In this document: piece by piece, positions 62,293 to 64,000 of the stretch
Layout of the letters: every line of letters begins with the position of its first letter
Position numbering within the stretch: position 1 is the stretch's first letter
Assembly (NCBI GenBank): GCA_028285265.1
Contig: JANQPX010000018.1
Location: 248,001-312,000 of the forward strand
Direction: 5' to 3'
Source of the DNA: Geminicoccaceae bacterium
GTDB lineage: Bacteria; Pseudomonadota; Alphaproteobacteria; Geminicoccales; Geminicoccaceae
Length of the DNA: 64,000 bases
Notes under the pieces: model-generated
Database searches by the model: none
The model's input: only the letters and a program-made list of their open reading frames with translations
What the model was told of the DNA's origin: nothing
Position numbers and translations under genes: made by a program

Positions 62293-62850
62293 TCAGTCTG
62301 GGGGGGAGAACTCTTCAGGTTGGACGGCTTCGAGCGGAAGATCCCAAAGGCGCCATCCGTCTGTTCCTTCGGGAAGCCAGTAGACGTCTGTGTATCCCCA
62401 CTCGATGGCTCGCTTGGCGGCGTTCCAACTCATCCAGCAGTCCTCGAGGCAGAAGAACAGCACAGGACGGGACGGATCGCCACCGGAAGCCTTGTCGAGT
62501 CCCCTTTGGAAATAGGTCGCGGTGATTTCGGCTATCTCTCCGTAGCCGACATTGGGCAGCCAGATCGCACCGGGGATCGATTGTCTCGGTTTGTCCCGCC
62601 AGATCGTTCCCTTAGGCAGGTTTGCAGGCTTTGGCGCTCGGGGCATGACGTCGATGAAAGCGACGTCACCTTCCTGCCAGAGCGCGTGCGCTTCTTCGGG
62701 GCCAACCACCGTTCCGCCCGAAAGCGTCACTGGCACCGGTGCACGGTACAGCTCCATCCGGTAGTCGTCTGGCTCGGGCACGGGCTGTGCCAAGGCGAGC
62801 CGCGACCATGTCAGAAGGGCCAAAGCTATCCCGACCCCGACCAACCTCAA
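62293..62850 (-). CDS. PQQ-dependent catabolism-associated CXXCW-type protein, rhodanese-like
   Basis: A 185-residue exported protein with a rhodanese-like fold (VAFIDVMPRAP, IPGAIWLPNVGYGE). The motif at Cys134/Cys138-Trp139 in FFCLEDCWMSWNAAKR identifies the PQQ-associated CXXCW family; here three residues lie between the two Cys. It starts at TTG 62850, which overlaps the upstream stop as TTGA, with a signal peptide LALLTWSRLALAQ. It acts in the periplasm, possibly in redox handling or maturation of the quinoprotein/cytochrome pair. Confidence 0.9.
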   Translation of the reverse strand: MRLVGVGIALALLTWSRLALAQPVPEPDDYRMELYRAPVPVTLSGGTVVGPEEAHALWQEGDVAFIDVMPRAPKPANLPKGTIWRDKPRQSIPGAIWLPNVGYGEIAEITATYFQRGLDKASGGDPSRPVLFFCLEDCWMSWNAAKRAIEWGYTDVYWLPEGTDGWRLWDLPLEAVQPEEFSPPD

Positions 62851-63707
62851 TTGTCGAGGTCCATCACCTCCGTGCCCAAATCAGAAATCAAGGGAACACC
62901 GGCATCAGCGAGGAGGCGGTTGATCTCATCCTGATTGCGGCGGATCAGCGAATTCAACTGCCGCTGCCAGACCTTCTCACCCTGTCGAACACCCATGGTG
63001 ATGCGATAAAACAATCGCGGTGGCAGCTCTTCCCTGATCAGAGGAATGACCTCCATTTCCGGAAAGTCCTGCTTGACGAGCGGTCCGCCCAGCGGCCCCC
63101 AAAGGATCGCAGCGTCAATTTCTCCGGCCGCGAGATCACTGAGCATCTCGGTAGCCGGGCTGTCGTGCCTTCGATCGACCACAAGCTGATAAGGTTTCGA
63201 CTTCGCTATGAGACCGTTCCGAGCCATATGGGCTGCAGGCGGCGTCCCAGCGATGATGCCGATGCGGCGATCAGATAAAGCCGGATCAGACAGCATTTCG
63301 ACATCGGCCAAGTCGCTGCCCTTCGGAACAATCAGGGCATAGACCGACGTGAGATAGTGATTTGTGTTCAGAACCAATTCGTGGCCCTGTGCATAGCCGA
63401 TGACAACGTCACATTTCTTCACCCGTAGCGTGTTACGGATGAAACCAGTGGCCATGGGATACCATGTATACTCCACCGGAAGCTCAAGCTTTTCGCCGAT
63501 GAGGTCGGCCAGATGGTTTTCGAATCCGGTCTCGTCTTTCGAGGACATCGGATGGTTAGCAGGATCAGCGCAGACTCGCAGCGCATTGGTCGAGACGAGA
63601 TCGGAGGTCTGCGCTGCCCCGTCCTCCGCCGGTCCCACTATCGCAAGACAGGACAGCAGAACGGACAGCAGGCTGAGCGAACGGGCCTCAGCTATCCAAG
63701 CAGGCAT
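62847..63707 (-). CDS. Quinoprotein dehydrogenase-associated putative ABC substrate-binding protein
   Basis: A 286-residue exported protein of the family 3 binding fold: LRVCADPANHPMSSKDETGFENHLADLI, KKCDVVIGYAQGHE and AGEIDAAILWGPLGGPLV. This is the xoxJ/MoxJ-like protein found next to PQQ methanol/alcohol dehydrogenases, thought to act as a chaperone-like partner of the dehydrogenase rather than in transport. I chose ATG 63707, which starts a signal peptide and overlaps the cytochrome gene by 20 bases. Confidence 0.9.
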   Translation of the reverse strand: MPAWIAEARSLSLLSVLLSCLAIVGPAEDGAAQTSDLVSTNALRVCADPANHPMSSKDETGFENHLADLIGEKLELPVEYTWYPMATGFIRNTLRVKKCDVVIGYAQGHELVLNTNHYLTSVYALIVPKGSDLADVEMLSDPALSDRRIGIIAGTPPAAHMARNGLIAKSKPYQLVVDRRHDSPATEMLSDLAAGEIDAAILWGPLGGPLVKQDFPEMEVIPLIREELPPRLFYRITMGVRQGEKVWQRQLNSLIRRNQDEINRLLADAGVPLISDLGTEVMDLDN

Positions 63708-64000
63708 TCTCAGTCTCTCTGATCGCGTCCGATTTCGCCTCTTTCTTGGCAGGCCGTCCCCGCGGAACCACATCAGCACCGCGCGCCTTGAGATAGACAT
63801 ACATGTCGTCGAGGAAGCACATGACATTGCGGTTCTCGCCGAAGGCCGGCATCACCGAATTTTCTGAAGCGTTCACTTCCTTCCGACCGTTTACGACGAC
63901 ATCGACGAAGTCGTAGTAGTCCATATCGATCGCGGATTCCTTCAAAGCCGGCGCATAGGTGGAGCCTTCGCCTTCCGGTCCGTGACAGACATGGCATTCC
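63688..64000 (-). CDS. Cytochrome c-550 PedF-like (5' end outside window)
   Basis: The C-terminal ~103 residues of a c-type cytochrome. The first visible residues are ECHVCHGPEGEGS, with a CHVCH heme site, then MPAFGENRNVMCFLDDMYVYLKARG with the likely Met axial ligand. It matches the PedF-type c-550 that takes electrons from PQQ alcohol dehydrogenase. The start and signal peptide lie beyond the right edge, where the dehydrogenase gene is also expected. Its 3' end overlaps the next gene by 20 bases. Confidence 0.88.
   Translation of the reverse strand, partial: ECHVCHGPEGEGSTYAPALKESAIDMDYYDFVDVVVNGRKEVNASENSVMPAFGENRNVMCFLDDMYVYLKARGADVVPRGRPAKKEAKSDAIRETENACLDS

Overview
The window reads as chromosomal or large-replicon DNA from an alphaproteobacterium, probably of the Hyphomicrobiales or Rhodospirillales kind. 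The reasons are the very high density of ABC sugar and amino-acid transporters, a TRAP transporter, PQQ-alcohol-dehydrogenase accessory genes, and a moderately GC-rich sequence full of CGATCG-type words. This is inference, since no rRNA or species marker is present. No tRNA, rRNA, CRISPR array, intact insertion sequence or phage gene was seen.

Layout. (1) 1-13.2 kb: the start of an ABC ATPase at the left edge, an SDR, and a PIG-L/LmbE deacetylase divergent from a plus-strand operon. That operon encodes a CUT1 sugar-type ABC transporter (binding protein, two permeases, ATPase), an argininosuccinate-lyase-family enzyme, a phytanoyl-CoA-dioxygenase-like enzyme, an AstE/AspA (DoeB-like) deacylase, a PfkB kinase and a TenA-like protein. 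(2) 13.2-23.0 kb, minus strand: a 992-residue three-module flavoprotein dehydrogenase, a polar-amino-acid ABC ATPase, an unusual M20 hydrolase, a CUT2 ABC transporter, a phosphotriesterase-like hydrolase and a glutamine-amidotransferase-like protein. (3) 23.1-25.7 kb, plus strand, divergent from the dehydrogenase: a DapA-family aldolase/dehydratase plus the binding protein and permease that match the ATPase across the divide. (4) 25.8-33.8 kb: a second CUT2 transporter with two different permeases, then aldo/keto reductase, Gfo/Idh/MocA and amidohydrolase genes that look like an aldose-oxidation (aldose dehydrogenase plus lactonase) module. (5) 33.9-37.6 kb: an orphan sulfotransferase, a gene-poor patch and a large MscS-type channel. 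(6) 37.7-45.3 kb, minus: NanE and NanK homologues with a CUT1 transporter (no ATPase) and a TRAP transporter. (7) 45.4-51.6 kb: a third CUT2 transporter divergent from a BtpA-family protein and an FGGY kinase. (8) 51.7-59.0 kb: a two-subunit N,N-dimethylformamidase-like enzyme with a third CUT1 transporter (no ATPase), and an FucU-type mutarotase. (9) 59.2-64.0 kb, minus: part of a PQQ-dependent alcohol-oxidation locus (cytochrome c550, substrate-binding-like protein, CXXCW-type protein, second binding-like protein, beta-propeller, two small exported proteins). The quinoprotein dehydrogenase itself is not in the window.

How it works together. Most of the window is a scavenging and catabolism region. 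Each block pairs a periplasmic binding protein and membrane uptake system with two to five enzymes that would open, oxidise, deacylate or phosphorylate the imported compound. The best candidates for undescribed biology are the fused opine/D-hydroxyproline-dehydrogenase-like flavoprotein with its DapA partner, the lyase/dioxygenase/deacylase/kinase/TenA pathway in block 1, and the dimethylformamidase-like enzyme tied to a sugar-type importer in block 8. No transcriptional regulator gene was recognised in 64 kb. Several inverted repeats in the divergent intergenic regions look like operators for regulators encoded elsewhere.
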